NCBI RefSeq assembly: GCF_000970755.1
Contig: NZ_KQ034007.1
Location: 1,160,037 to 1,224,036, forward strand
Origin: Lactobacillus kimbladii
GTDB taxonomy: Bacteria; Bacillota; Bacilli; Lactobacillales; Lactobacillaceae
Direction: 5' to 3'
DNA length: 64,000 bases
Shown here piece by piece: positions 35,283-44,962 of the stretch. Position 1 is the first letter of the stretch; each line of letters starts with the position of its first letter. The notes below the pieces were generated by a model that did no database searches, was not told the origin of the DNA, and was given only the letters and a program-made list of their open reading frames with translations. The position numbers and the translations under genes are program-made.

Positions 35283-37260
35283 TTTTGACCTTCTCATTCA
35301 AAATAGTCTGTCCATCGCGCACTACTTTGAGTTGACCTGGACCGTCTTTAAGTTCAAATGGGATTGAAAAATTCATATCCTTTTTAATGTACAAATCCCG
35401 ATAAATATTGTCAATTGAATGATTATCATCTGAAATATAAATTTGAACATGATTACCCCGTTTATCATCGGAATCATCGTCATCAGTATCTTCGTAACTA
35501 ACCGTGAAGTTTTTTATTGCCGTCAGATTACGTTGCTTTTTTACTCCCTCAGAAACATTAACTGATATAGTACTTCCATTTGGTACCTCTGTGCCGGCTG
35601 CCGGACTCATAGAAATAATTTTGCCCTTCTTAACTTTATTTGAGTATGCGGAACTGACTTGTAAAGTCAATCCATGTTTATGTGCAAATTCTTGCGCTTC
35701 TTTCAAAGAATAATCAGATAAATCCGGCAATTTAATCATATGGGCTTTTGCACGATGATTTTTCCCTTTAGATACGGTTAAAGTAATTGTTGTTTGCTCT
35801 GGCTTTACTTCAACATCAGCTGCAACGCTTTGAGAAATCACATGATTTGGCGGAACGCTAGAAGAAAACTGATTTTCACGAATTATTTCAAAGCCCAGTT
35901 TTTCGAGTTTTTGCACTGCAATTTCATATTCATCGCCTGTAACTTCAGGTACTCTTACCATACCAGCTCCATCCGAAACATAAAGATCAATAAATCTGCC
36001 TCGCTTTATTTCTGCTCCTGCAGTAGGCGAGGTTTCAATTACTTTACCACGATCAATACTGTCAGAACTTCTGTGTCTTATTTTACCTACTTTCAATCCT
36101 ACGTTCTCCAGTTTGTTTCTTGCATTTTTTTCACTCATATTAGTGACGTCTGGAATACGAACATCTTTATGATCATTACTGTTAAGAACAAAAAACATCA
36201 AACCAACAATTAAGACCGCAGCAATTCCTACAAAAAGCCACCACCATTTATGTTTACGCAAAGCCTGTGCAAAACTAGAATGATTTGCTTTGGATTCTTC
36301 TAGCGGCCCATTACTTTGAGTTTTGCCTTCTTCAGTTACCTTACTGCTATTTGGGCTAGACTTGAAACTAGGTAAAATAATTGTTTCATCATCATTATTC
36401 CCGTGTGTAGGCTTAAAAACCGGTTCATTTGCTCTACCTGGCTCTAAGCTGCTATCAAGATCATCTTTCATTTCTTTAGCAGAATCATACCGATCTCGTG
36501 GATCTTTAGCAGTTGCTCTTAAAACAACATTTTCTAGCGCTTGTGGAATATTGGGATCTTGTTTTCTGATTGAAGGTATAGGCTCTTGTGCGTGTTTTAA
36601 AGCAATTGAAACAGCTGAATCTCCGTTAAATGGAACATGACCAGTAATTAATTCATACAGAATTATACCCAAAGAATAAATATCAGACTGTTTGGTAACG
36701 AGTCCTCCCCTAGTTTGTTCTGGGGACATATAATGGACGGAACCAATCGCTGAATTCGTTTGGGTAATTGAATTTTGATTTAAAGCTACGGCAATACCGA
36801 AGTCAGCAATTTTTATATTTCCATGTTTATCCATTAAAATATTTTGCGGTTTTAGGTCTCTGTGAATTACATTATGTTTATGGGCCAAAGACATTGCACT
36901 CAATATTTGATCCATGATGCGGATAATATCTCCTAAGTGTAGGGGAGAATTTGACCTGATATAGTCTTTTAAATCCGGCCCATCAACATATTCCATAACC
37001 ATGTATGGTAAGCCATGATCAGTGCCAACATCTAAAACCATTACTATATTAGGGTGACTCAATTCGCTGGTTGCCAGTGCTTCTCTTTGAAAACGAGCTA
37101 AAGTTTGTGGCTCCTTTTGTAAATCAAGGCGTAAAATTTTAACCGCAACTTTTCGCTGCAGAATTATATCTTCAGCAAGATAAACATTGGCCATGCCGCC
37201 TTCACCCAATGTGTCGATTATGCGGTAACGATCACCTAACAAATAGCCCTTATTAATCAT
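35275..37260 (-). CDS. pknB: Serine/threonine protein kinase with PASTA domains
   Basis: This 661-residue kinase has an N-terminal Hanks kinase domain: [13 protein letters not shown], catalytic loop [15 protein letters not shown] and SPEQ activation segment. A charged linker and one membrane helix ([21 protein letters not shown], near residue 340) follow, then three extracellular PASTA repeats (about 365-575) that bind peptidoglycan fragments, and a C-terminal extension with an Asp-rich segment. It regulates cell wall growth and division. It overlaps stp by 4 nt. Confidence 0.96.
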   Translation of the reverse strand: MINKGYLLGDRYRIIDTLGEGGMANVYLAEDIILQRKVAVKILRLDLQKEPQTLARFQREALATSELSHPNIVMVLDVGTDHGLPYMVMEYVDGPDLKDYIRSNSPLHLGDIIRIMDQILSAMSLAHKHNVIHRDLKPQNILMDKHGNIKIADFGIAVALNQNSITQTNSAIGSVHYMSPEQTRGGLVTKQSDIYSLGIILYELITGHVPFNGDSAVSIALKHAQEPIPSIRKQDPNIPQALENVVLRATAKDPRDRYDSAKEMKDDLDSSLEPGRANEPVFKPTHGNNDDETIILPSFKSSPNSSKVTEEGKTQSNGPLEESKANHSSFAQALRKHKWWWLFVGIAAVLIVGLMFFVLNSNDHKDVRIPDVTNMSEKNARNKLENVGLKVGKIRHRSSDSIDRGKVIETSPTAGAEIKRGRFIDLYVSDGAGMVRVPEVTGDEYEIAVQKLEKLGFEIIRENQFSSSVPPNHVISQSVAADVEVKPEQTTITLTVSKGKNHRAKAHMIKLPDLSDYSLKEAQEFAHKHGLTLQVSSAYSNKVKKGKIISMSPAAGTEVPNGSTISVNVSEGVKKQRNLTAIKNFTVSYEDTDDDDSDDKRGNHVQIYISDDNHSIDNIYRDLYIKKDMNFSIPFELKDGPGQLKVVRDGQTILNEKVKND

Positions 37261-38006
37261 TTACTGTCACCGCCTTCATTTAGAATTAGGCAAGCGGTAA
37301 TATTATCCTCACCACCTAAGCGATTAGCTTCGTCAATTAACTTTTGACAACGATTTTTCAAGGATAAATCTTTTGTGGCAAGAATTTGTTGAATCTGTGG
37401 GTCACTCAATGAATTTGTTAATCCATCAGTACAAAGCAAAATAATATCGTTATCATTTAAAGTTACCTGCTTAAACTCCGGATCTATTGTACTGGAAACT
37501 CCGAGTGACTGCGTAATAATATTTTTTTGAGGATGATTTCTGGCCTGTTGCTTCGTAATTTGTCCTAGTTTTACTAATTCATTAACAAGAGAATGATCTT
37601 CAACTAACTGGATGAATTTTCCTGCAGAATAACCATACGCCCTAGAATCCCCCAGATGGGCAATTAAAGCTTCGTTATTAAAAATAGCAGCTAGAACAAT
37701 AGTTGTTCCCATACCATTTAGATCAGGAAAACGATCTGCAGTTCTTAGTATAGTTTCATTTTCATTACTGAGCTGGACGTTTAGCCACTTACGTGCACTG
37801 TCAGAATCATAAAAATCAGTAACGCCAAAATTATGACCCAAATGACTTACAGCCATAGTTGAGGCGACATCGCCGCCTTGGTGTCCACCCATGCCATCGC
37901 AAACAATGGCCAACAAAGCGTTCTTTTTGTTTTTGAAAACCTGGACAGAATCCTGATTACTTTTGCGTATTCGTCCAATACTAGATGCAAATGCTGTTCT
38001 AATCAA
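37257..38006 (-). CDS. stp: PP2C-type serine/threonine phosphatase
   Basis: This 249-residue PPM phosphatase has metal ligands in the motifs CDGMGGHQGGDVAS, HLGDSRAYGY, LLCTDGLTN and GGEDNITAC. It reverses phosphorylation by the adjacent PknB. Its stop overlaps the pknB start, the usual coupling of this pair. It lies 4 nt after rsmB. Confidence 0.96.
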   Translation of the reverse strand: MIRTAFASSIGRIRKSNQDSVQVFKNKKNALLAIVCDGMGGHQGGDVASTMAVSHLGHNFGVTDFYDSDSARKWLNVQLSNENETILRTADRFPDLNGMGTTIVLAAIFNNEALIAHLGDSRAYGYSAGKFIQLVEDHSLVNELVKLGQITKQQARNHPQKNIITQSLGVSSTIDPEFKQVTLNDNDIILLCTDGLTNSLSDPQIQQILATKDLSLKNRCQKLIDEANRLGGEDNITACLILNEGGDSK

Positions 38007-38010
38007 AACT

Positions 38011-39345
38011 TTAACCTCGCATTTTAAACTTAGCTATAAAAAAGCCGTCACTGCCATAACTATCAGGTAAAATTTTCAACATCCCTTTAGTTGCTTTAAG
38101 CTTACCCGCAGTGAAAGGTTGTAATTCAAACTGAGTATGACTTTTTAAAAAAGCCTTAACAACGTCTTCATCTTCTTCTCGTGTAATAGTACAAGTAGAA
38201 TATACTAATTCGCCATCCCGACTTAACAAGGTACTCACATGGTTTAAAATATCTAATTGTATTTCTCGTAATTTACTTAAATCGTGTATAGTTTTAGTAT
38301 AGCGAATTTCCGGTTTTCTTCTAATAAGACCTAATCCAGAACATGGAGCATCCACCAAGATTTTATCAAATTGTCCTTTTTTAAATGTTTGATCAGCTTT
38401 TCTGGCATCCATCGTTTTAACGTTTATTCTTGATTCAACGTTCATTCTTTTACCATTTTGCTTAACCAAACCCAATTTATTTTTGTGAATATCAAGAGCA
38501 GTAACATGACCTTGTTTTAGCTTTTCAGCAATTTGAATAGTTTTTCCACCTGGTGCACTACAGGCATCAAGAACTTCTTCATTGCCAGTAAAAGTGAAAG
38601 CACTTACTGCCAAACTAGCAGCTTCGTCTTGAATTGTCAATTTCCCTTCTTTGAATAAAGAAGTTTTAAAAACTCCACCATGTGTTAAAACCAATTCATC
38701 TTCAGTAATTTGAGATTTAGCAGGAGAAAATCCTAATTTAGTTAATTCTTCTTTAACTAAATTGAAATCAGCCAAGCCTGAAATTCTAACAGTATTTTTA
38801 GCTGGTTTATTAATACTGGACAAAATCGAGGCCGCTTTGTTTTCACCCCAATTATTAATAAGGTACTGAACAAGCCACTGGGGAGTACTTTCTTTAACAC
38901 TTAAAAAAAGTACTTTGTCTTCAGCATCGGGTAAAATCTTGCCTCTTCTCAAGAAAGACCGCAAAATACCATTAACAATCTTAAATCCAGCCGAATGCTT
39001 TCTACCAAATTCCTTAGCCAAATTATTAGCTTCGTTTAGGACGGCTCGATCTGGTATGCTGTTCATAAATAAAATTTGATAGGCTGACATTAGTAACAAT
39101 GGCAAAAGGTAATCTTCTTTAAGTTCAGTCTTTAATAAACCCTGAAACTGATATTCCAAATATATTTTTTCCTGAATAGTGCCATACACGATTCGTGTCG
39201 CCAAATTTTGGTCAGCCTGAGACAGTTTCGTTTCCTGCAAACTATTGTTAAAACTGATATTTGAATAAGAGCCATCACGAAATACTCGAATCAAGGTTGC
39301 AAGTGCTACCGCACGTGCACTTTTATGAGCTGACAATCTTATCAC
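38011..39345 (-). CDS. rsmB: 16S rRNA (cytosine967-C5)-methyltransferase
   Basis: This 444-residue protein has an N-terminal NusB-like RNA-binding domain (about 1-135) and a C-terminal Rossmann methyltransferase domain. SAM motif EVLDACSAPGGKTIQIAE is followed by DAPCSGLGLIRRKPEI (motif IV Cys) and the catalytic Cys in YSTCTI. It modifies 16S rRNA. It overlaps the end of fmt by 23 nt. Confidence 0.95.
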   Translation of the reverse strand: MIRLSAHKSARAVALATLIRVFRDGSYSNISFNNSLQETKLSQADQNLATRIVYGTIQEKIYLEYQFQGLLKTELKEDYLLPLLLMSAYQILFMNSIPDRAVLNEANNLAKEFGRKHSAGFKIVNGILRSFLRRGKILPDAEDKVLFLSVKESTPQWLVQYLINNWGENKAASILSSINKPAKNTVRISGLADFNLVKEELTKLGFSPAKSQITEDELVLTHGGVFKTSLFKEGKLTIQDEAASLAVSAFTFTGNEEVLDACSAPGGKTIQIAEKLKQGHVTALDIHKNKLGLVKQNGKRMNVESRINVKTMDARKADQTFKKGQFDKILVDAPCSGLGLIRRKPEIRYTKTIHDLSKLREIQLDILNHVSTLLSRDGELVYSTCTITREEDEDVVKAFLKSHTQFELQPFTAGKLKATKGMLKILPDSYGSDGFFIAKFKMRG

Positions 39346-40267
39346 CTTTACTGAAGTTTTTACCCTGACCGTTCAAAAAACTTTTAATTACCATTTTTTT
39401 CTTTCCAGAAGGCTGAACTTCAAGTAAATTCAAAACGGTATGATTAGCAAAACTAATTGCAAATCGTTTTTTATTATCAACGACAACTCCAGCAGGAAAT
39501 GTAGTCGTATCGCCAGCAACTTCAGCTTGCCATATTTTAAATCTTTTACCATCAATGAGCAAATAAGCTCCTGGATCAGGATTAAGTCCTCGAATTAAAT
39601 TATTAGCCTCAGTCGCGGTCATATTTAATTTTATTTGTTCCTGTTTTTTGCTGATATTTGGTGAAAAAACCACTTTATTTTCATCTTGCGCTGTCTTTTT
39701 CTGCGGATCAGCAATAATTTGCGGCAAAGTTTGGATTAGCAAGTCACGACCTAAAAGAGACAGTTTTTCAAATAAGGTTCCTGCATTATCTTCTTTTTGA
39801 ATATCTATTGCTTCTTGGGCATAAATATCACCAGCATCCATTTGCTTAACCATTTCCATAATGGTGACCCCAGTTTGTTGATCACCGTTAATAAGAGCAT
39901 ATTGAATTGGCGCGCCACCACGATATTTTGGTAATAGAGAGCCATGAACGTTAACAGCAGCAATTTTTGCCGATTGCAGAAATTTACTAGGCAAAAACTG
40001 ACCATAAGCAGCAGTGATGATTAAATCAGCGTGCATTTTTATTAAAGCAGCTAATTCAGCAGATTTTCCCAAATGTTCAGGCTGAAAAACGGGTAAATTC
40101 AGTTTCTTAGCTAAAATCTTAACCGGAGTTTCAGTAACTTTTTGTTTTCGTCCAACTTTTTTATCAGGTTGAGTAACCACGGCTTTTATTTCATAATCAT
40201 TCTCAGAAAGAGCCTTTAAAATTGGTACAGCAAATTTAGGAGTTCCTAAAAAAATTATTGATGTCAT
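39323..40267 (-). CDS. fmt: Methionyl-tRNA formyltransferase
   Basis: This 314-residue enzyme formylates initiator Met-tRNA. The formyl-transfer domain has FLGTPKFAVPIL, AYGQFLPS and the catalytic signature VHGSLLPKYRGGAPIQYA with IMEMVKQMDAGDI. A C-terminal OB-like domain binds tRNA. It lies 14 nt after priA, as in Bacillus (without def). Confidence 0.96.
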   Translation of the reverse strand: MTSIIFLGTPKFAVPILKALSENDYEIKAVVTQPDKKVGRKQKVTETPVKILAKKLNLPVFQPEHLGKSAELAALIKMHADLIITAAYGQFLPSKFLQSAKIAAVNVHGSLLPKYRGGAPIQYALINGDQQTGVTIMEMVKQMDAGDIYAQEAIDIQKEDNAGTLFEKLSLLGRDLLIQTLPQIIADPQKKTAQDENKVVFSPNISKKQEQIKLNMTATEANNLIRGLNPDPGAYLLIDGKRFKIWQAEVAGDTTTFPAGVVVDNKKRFAISFANHTVLNLLEVQPSGKKKMVIKSFLNGQGKNFSKGDKIVSS

Positions 40268-40281
40268 TAATCATTTCCCCT

Positions 40282-42681
40282 TTACATTATGCGCTCTGGT
40301 TCATTATCAATATAAACAGACAAACCATATTTTTTAACCTTTTGCGCTGAGTCTTGAATTTGGTGTAATAACTTGTTTAAATTATCCTCTTTTTTATATT
40401 TTACCAGTATTTGATAATAATATTGATTTTTTAAGCGAGAAATTGCACTAGGGGTTGGACCTAAAACTATTGTTGATTGGTGTAATTTTGGTTGTAACCA
40501 TTTTTTAATTCTAAAAGCTTCTCTAGCAGCATTTTGTTCATTTTTGGCCGCAACAGAAACTAGCACCGTGTAAAAATAAGGCGGATAATTGCCAGCATGA
40601 CGAACACGCATTTCATACTGATAAAATTGCTCATAGTCCTGAGTTTCAGCTAGTTTAATAGCATAGTGATCAGGATTAAAAGTTTGGATAATTACCTCAC
40701 CTTTCTTTTGAGCTCGTCCAGCTCGTCCTGCGACTTGTGTTAACAACTCAAACGTTCTTTCAGAGGCGTTGTAATCTGGTAACCATAAACCCGTATCAGC
40801 ATTAACAACGCCTACTAAGGTCACATTGGGAAAATCCAGTCCTTTGGCAATCATTTGCGTACCTAGCAGGATATCTGCTTCACGATTGCCAAAAGCATCT
40901 AAGATCCTTTTAAATGATCCTTTTCTTCGTGTAGTATCAACATCCATTCGCAAAATACGGCAGCCTGGTATTATTTTTTCAAGCTCTGTCATAATTTTTT
41001 GTGTGCCGGTACCCAAGAAGCGGATTTTTGTGCTTTGACAATTAGGACATTTTTCAGGAATCGCAGTAGAAAAGCCACAATAATGACACTGCATTTTATT
41101 GGTATCTTTATGCATTGTCAAAGATAAGTCGCAATTTGGACATTTCATAACATAGCCGCATTCACGACATAACATAAAGTTGGCGAAGCCTCTCCTATTT
41201 AGCATTAAAATAACTTGTTCTTTTTTGGCAATCCTTTTTTTTATTGCCTCAACCAGTTGAATAGATAGGTCAAATTGCCCACCATTAAAATGAGCCTTTT
41301 TTAAGTCTATTAACTTAACTTCTGGCAAACTTTGCTGGTTAGCACGATGTGGTAGTCTCAATAATTGATAAACATCTTTTTGTGCTCTGGCTCTGCTCCC
41401 TAGTGAAGGTGTTGCACTGCCCAACAAAAGCGGGCAAGAATTATAGTTGCTGCGCCAAACTGCAACATCTCTAGCATGATAACGCGGATTATCTTCTTGT
41501 TTATAAGAAGATTCATGCTCTTCGTCTATCACTATTAATCCGATATTCTTTAAAGGAGCAAAGACAGCACTTCGAGCACCAACAACAACGCGTGCTTCGC
41601 CTCGGCGTATGCGACGCCATTCATCATACAGTTCTCCTTCTGATAATCCACTGTGTAGAACTGCTACTTGCTGACCAAAACGATTCTTCACTTGGCTTAC
41701 CATTTGCGGGGTTAAGGATATTTCAGGAACCATCATTAAGGCATTTTTTCCAGCCTTTAAAGTAGTACTTATAGCATTTAAGTAGACTTCTGTCTTACCA
41801 CTGCCAGTAACACCTTCTAATAAAAAAGTACGTGCTTTTTTCTCGATGATTGCTGGTTCTATTTTAGCTAATGCGTTCTTTTGTTCAGTGTTAAGCTTAA
41901 TTTTTTTATCTGATTTTTCTTCCTGCTCATAATTTGTCAGTGGATCACGATAAATTTCAGCCGGTTTTTTTCTAAGCCAGCCTCTTTTGACAGCATTCGT
42001 TAATGAAACAGTGCTGAGATTTGCATTATTTTCGATCTCTTTCTGCATTTTTGGAAATTTATCGTAATTTTCAATTATATACATAATGAGCTGCTTTTGT
42101 TTAACAGCATTTTTTCTTAAAGATTCATATATATTTATATATTCTTTTTTATTATTCGTTAGTGAATATTCATTTTCAGTTTTGACCCGAGCCCGATTTT
42201 CGACAACATACTCAATTTTGGCCATATTTGTCCTTAACAATTTGCGAATTTCAGCAATTTGTTTATTATCATTAATCGTATTTAAATCTAACGGCTTTCC
42301 TTGAAAAATAGTCATTTTTTTTGCTTTAGAAGATTCCGGTACCAGAATTTTACGATAATTGGCACGCATAACTCTAGGAAGCATTGTTTTAAGAATAGTA
42401 ATTCGATAAGAATAGACATGATCAGCCAAATCTTTTGATAATTTAATTAATTCAGAGGTTAGAGGGGGCATTTCATCTACCACCAAAAGCAAGTCTTTCA
42501 ATTTACCTTGATATTGACTTTTGTTACTCAAACCAACTACGAAACCCTGTAATTTGCGTGGACCAAAAGGTACAAAAACCCTGGAGCCAATTTCTACTTC
42601 ACCTAACTCATCAGGAATATGATATTCAAAAATGCGATCTGTTTGCTTAGCTGCAACATCAACAATAACCTGTGCAATCAT
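40282..42681 (-). CDS. priA: Primosomal protein N', replication restart helicase PriA
   Basis: This 799-residue PriA has an N-terminal DNA-binding domain (3'BD, residues 1-110). The helicase has Walker A GVTGSGKTEVYL and DEEHESSYKQ. Eight zinc-binding Cys fall in two clusters between CRECGYVMKCPNC and CHYCG...CPNC, and the C-terminal helicase lobe ends in AGRAGRAQKKG. It reloads replisomes at collapsed forks. AAGGTGA precedes the ATG. A strong terminator ends only about 11 nt upstream, so expression must come from read-through or an unseen mechanism. Confidence 0.97.
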   Translation of the reverse strand: MIAQVIVDVAAKQTDRIFEYHIPDELGEVEIGSRVFVPFGPRKLQGFVVGLSNKSQYQGKLKDLLLVVDEMPPLTSELIKLSKDLADHVYSYRITILKTMLPRVMRANYRKILVPESSKAKKMTIFQGKPLDLNTINDNKQIAEIRKLLRTNMAKIEYVVENRARVKTENEYSLTNNKKEYINIYESLRKNAVKQKQLIMYIIENYDKFPKMQKEIENNANLSTVSLTNAVKRGWLRKKPAEIYRDPLTNYEQEEKSDKKIKLNTEQKNALAKIEPAIIEKKARTFLLEGVTGSGKTEVYLNAISTTLKAGKNALMMVPEISLTPQMVSQVKNRFGQQVAVLHSGLSEGELYDEWRRIRRGEARVVVGARSAVFAPLKNIGLIVIDEEHESSYKQEDNPRYHARDVAVWRSNYNSCPLLLGSATPSLGSRARAQKDVYQLLRLPHRANQQSLPEVKLIDLKKAHFNGGQFDLSIQLVEAIKKRIAKKEQVILMLNRRGFANFMLCRECGYVMKCPNCDLSLTMHKDTNKMQCHYCGFSTAIPEKCPNCQSTKIRFLGTGTQKIMTELEKIIPGCRILRMDVDTTRRKGSFKRILDAFGNREADILLGTQMIAKGLDFPNVTLVGVVNADTGLWLPDYNASERTFELLTQVAGRAGRAQKKGEVIIQTFNPDHYAIKLAETQDYEQFYQYEMRVRHAGNYPPYFYTVLVSVAAKNEQNAAREAFRIKKWLQPKLHQSTIVLGPTPSAISRLKNQYYYQILVKYKKEDNLNKLLHQIQDSAQKVKKYGLSVYIDNEPERIM

Positions 42682-42692
42682 TTAATCACCTT

Positions 42693-42730
42693 TAAAAAAT
42701 GACCTCCATCTTTCTTAGGATGGAGGTCAT
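42693..42730 (-). terminator. Terminator between rpoZ and priA
   Basis: A 12-bp perfect stem ATGACCTCCATC/GATGGAGGTCAT with an 8-nt loop is followed on the minus strand by a T-run. It ends 11 nt before the priA start codon. Confidence 0.92.
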
Positions 42731-42743
42731 AAAACTTTATTAA

Positions 42744-42962
42744 TTACTGATTAACCTCACGATGCTTGGGATCAACGGTAACTTTGCCAGCTTCGATTTC
42801 TTCTAAAGCTTTGCCAACTGGTTTTTGTGATTTATAATTTTTCAGAGCTTCAGGTTCGCCGTCCTCAAGTTCGTGTGCTCTTTTTGCAGCAAGAACTGAT
42901 AAAGAATATCTCGAATCAACCTGTGCCAACAATTTATCTATAGATGGATACGTAACTCTCAA
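42744..42962 (-). CDS. rpoZ: DNA-directed RNA polymerase omega subunit
   Basis: This 72-residue omega subunit has [20 protein letters not shown] and [12 protein letters not shown], followed by [15 protein letters not shown]. The start is taken as TTG at 42962 because AAGGAGG lies 6 nt before it, partly inside the gmk stop region. The longer frame runs deep into gmk. It assists assembly of RNA polymerase. The gmk-rpoZ-priA order is standard. Confidence 0.93.
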   Translation of the reverse strand: MRVTYPSIDKLLAQVDSRYSLSVLAAKRAHELEDGEPEALKNYKSQKPVGKALEEIEAGKVTVDPKHREVNQ

Positions 42963-42963
42963 T

Positions 42964-43578
42964 TTAATCCTCCTTAACCATTTTCCGATATGTATCAATG
43001 ACACGTTTAACACTCACGTGTTCAGCTTCAACAATCGCTTTTATATGATCAACAGCATTTGCTACTGTATCATTAACTACTGCATAATCATAATCCTGCA
43101 TTACCAGAATTTCTTGACGAGCCTGTTTTATTCGACCCATAATTACATCCTCGGATTCAGTACCCCGATTTTCTAATCTAGTATGCAAAGTATGTAAATC
43201 AGGTGGTGTTAAAAAGATGAAGACACCATCAGGCATCTGTTTCCTAACCTTCTTAGCACCATTGACATCAATTTCTAAAAGCACGTCCTTACCTTCATCA
43301 AGCATTTTTTTCACTGGTGCCTTAGGAGTGCCATAAAAATTATTTACATATTGATTATACTCCAAAAGTTCATTTTGACTGATAGCCTGCTTAAACCGTT
43401 CTTGAGTAACAAAATAATAGTCCTTGCCGTTTATTTCTCCAGGCCTGGGTTTCCTGGTAGTCATTGATACTGAATATTCAAACGGAAAAACTTTATTTTT
43501 CACGATTGCACTTTTAACGGTACCCTTACCTACTCCCGAAGGGCCAGAAAGAACAAGTAACAAACCTTTTTCTGCCAT
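42964..43578 (-). CDS. gmk: Guanylate kinase
   Basis: This 204-residue kinase converts GMP to GDP. It has P-loop [11 protein letters not shown], the GMP-binding region [20 protein letters not shown] and [10 protein letters not shown]. The start has GGGAG upstream. The 5' region towards the divergent SOS gene holds a weak promoter (TTTTCA, 17 bp, TACAAT on the minus strand) and the repeated block ATATTTTCAA. Confidence 0.96.
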   Translation of the reverse strand: MAEKGLLLVLSGPSGVGKGTVKSAIVKNKVFPFEYSVSMTTRKPRPGEINGKDYYFVTQERFKQAISQNELLEYNQYVNNFYGTPKAPVKKMLDEGKDVLLEIDVNGAKKVRKQMPDGVFIFLTPPDLHTLHTRLENRGTESEDVIMGRIKQARQEILVMQDYDYAVVNDTVANAVDHIKAIVEAEHVSVKRVIDTYRKMVKED

Positions 43579-43692
43579 GCCATACTCCCTTACAAAAAGC
43601 TATTGTATCTAGTTTGCACTAAAATGAAAATATTTTCAAGTTATGATATTTTCAACTAATCAAAATTCTCTTAAAAAAATTTGCTTAAATAC

Positions 43693-43744
43693 TTGTTTTT
43701 TGGAACAAATGTTCTTATAATATAATTTGTCAAACAAATGTTCG
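43693..43744 (+). promoter_or_regulatory. SOS promoter with two LexA operators
   Basis: -35 TTGTTT (43693-43698), 17-bp spacer, -10 TATAAT (43716-43721). A perfect LexA box GAAC-AAAT-GTTC (43703-43714) fills the spacer, and a second box AAAC-AAAT-GTTC (43732-43743) covers the start region. The two cores share the middle AAAT. The placement fits tight repression by LexA. Confidence 0.85.
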
Positions 43745-43766
43745 GTTAACTCTAAGGGATGGTTTG

Positions 43767-44042
43767 ATGAAAAACTCACTTAAGAAAATTTATCACTATT
43801 TTTTCGATTATGATGAAGATAAATTAAGTATTTACAGTCAATACTACTATGAAATATTAGCTGCTCTTAACAGCGCCCTAGTCCATCGCTCCTATGTATT
43901 GGTAAGTTATCAAGACGGAACGAGTGAAATCGGACAAATCATAAAACGTGTTTCTGCAGGTCGTTTTATTTTACGTTTAGCAAATAAAAAACTAATTAAA
44001 ATAGTTGATATTGATACTATATTTAGAATTGATTTCGCATAA
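43767..44042 (+). CDS. Predicted SOS-regulated small protein of unknown function (YolD-like?)
   Basis: This 91-residue protein has a Tyr/Asp-rich N-terminal part (FFDYDEDKL, YSQYYYEI) and a C-terminal half with beta-strand pattern: VLVSYQDGTSEIGQII, then RFILRLANKKLIKIVDIDTIFRI. That pattern of a strand, GxI, strand and a closing xxDIxxI loosely resembles YolD-like proteins, which are SOS-linked. I do not recognise it firmly. AAGGGATGG precedes the ATG at 43767; the TTG at 43764 is less likely. It is a one-gene unit with a LexA-controlled promoter and its own terminator, between gmk and the GNAT gene. Confidence 0.8.
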   Translation: MKNSLKKIYHYFFDYDEDKLSIYSQYYYEILAALNSALVHRSYVLVSYQDGTSEIGQIIKRVSAGRFILRLANKKLIKIVDIDTIFRIDFA

Positions 44043-44066
44043 TAAATTTCATTATAAAAACGCATT

Positions 44067-44096
44067 GCCAAGAATCATTATGATTCTTGGCTTTTT
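44067..44096 (+). terminator. Terminator of the SOS gene
   Basis: An 11-bp perfect stem GCCAAGAATCA/TGATTCTTGGC with a 3-nt loop is followed by TTTTT. It overlaps the last codons of the convergent GNAT gene. Confidence 0.9.
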
Positions 44097-44962
44097 AAAT
44101 ACAATGTTTCGCTTAATATTTTGAAACCAGCTTTTTCATAAATGTGAATTGCCGCTTTATTGTCAACATCAGCATTTAAAGCAAAAACGCTGCTGCCTTC
44201 CTTTTGCAAAATTGCAGTCATCTTTTTAATAAAAAAAGTACCAAAACCTTGTCCACGAAATGGCTTATCAATAAACAATCCGAAGAAATAGTCCTCATTT
44301 TCACCATGATCCACAGCACAATAGCCAGCAACTTCATTACCTTTTAATAAGATAAAGCTTTTGGTATCTTTATCCAACAGGGAATTCTTAATGTATTTAG
44401 TAGATGTGGCAATGGCATCTCCAAAAGCATTACTGTGTGCCGCAGCAACTTGATCAACATAGCTCATTGTTAAAGGCTTAACTGCTAGAACTTGGTTTAA
44501 TTTGTCAGTCTTTTCAATCATTACTGGTTCTATAGTTCGCATATAATAATCTGAATCTTCTGGAACAACTTTTAAACTCATATTTTTCAAAAAACTTGGA
44601 TTTTTTTCTAAAAAGACTTTCTCTGTCACAAACACCCATTTGTGATAACCATATTGCACCATAATTCTTTTCGCATGCTCAAACATTCCTGTAGCAATCT
44701 GTTGTCTGCGAAATTCCGGAGCAACTTCTAAGTTAACTTCCACCTCTTCTTCAGGACACTCATCTGCATATAGCATGGTTAACCCAACTAACTTATTTTC
44801 ATCATAAGCCAAAATGAAAGTTGGCATATCTTGAAAATAATTAAATTGATTACTTAAGTAAAAATTTGAATAAGTTTTATCAGCTTTTTTAACTTTTTCA
44901 GTTAGTTCATTTGCCTGTCTAATTTCTTTTTCATTCAAAGTTACTTTTTCAACAAGTATCAT
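44078..44962 (-). CDS. Two-domain GNAT-family N-acetyltransferase
   Basis: This 294-residue protein seems to hold two GNAT folds. The first (about 1-145) has NLEVAPEFRRQQIATGMFEHAK, an acetyl-CoA-binding motif A. The second (about 150-294) has GLFIDKPFRGQGFGTFFIKKM and ends in the typical NKAAIHIYEKAGFKI. The substrate is unknown. Its ATG overlaps the recN stop, so it is the last gene of the folD-xseAB-ispA-tlyA-recN series. Confidence 0.88.
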   Translation of the reverse strand: MILVEKVTLNEKEIRQANELTEKVKKADKTYSNFYLSNQFNYFQDMPTFILAYDENKLVGLTMLYADECPEEEVEVNLEVAPEFRRQQIATGMFEHAKRIMVQYGYHKWVFVTEKVFLEKNPSFLKNMSLKVVPEDSDYYMRTIEPVMIEKTDKLNQVLAVKPLTMSYVDQVAAAHSNAFGDAIATSTKYIKNSLLDKDTKSFILLKGNEVAGYCAVDHGENEDYFFGLFIDKPFRGQGFGTFFIKKMTAILQKEGSSVFALNADVDNKAAIHIYEKAGFKILSETLYLKSQES

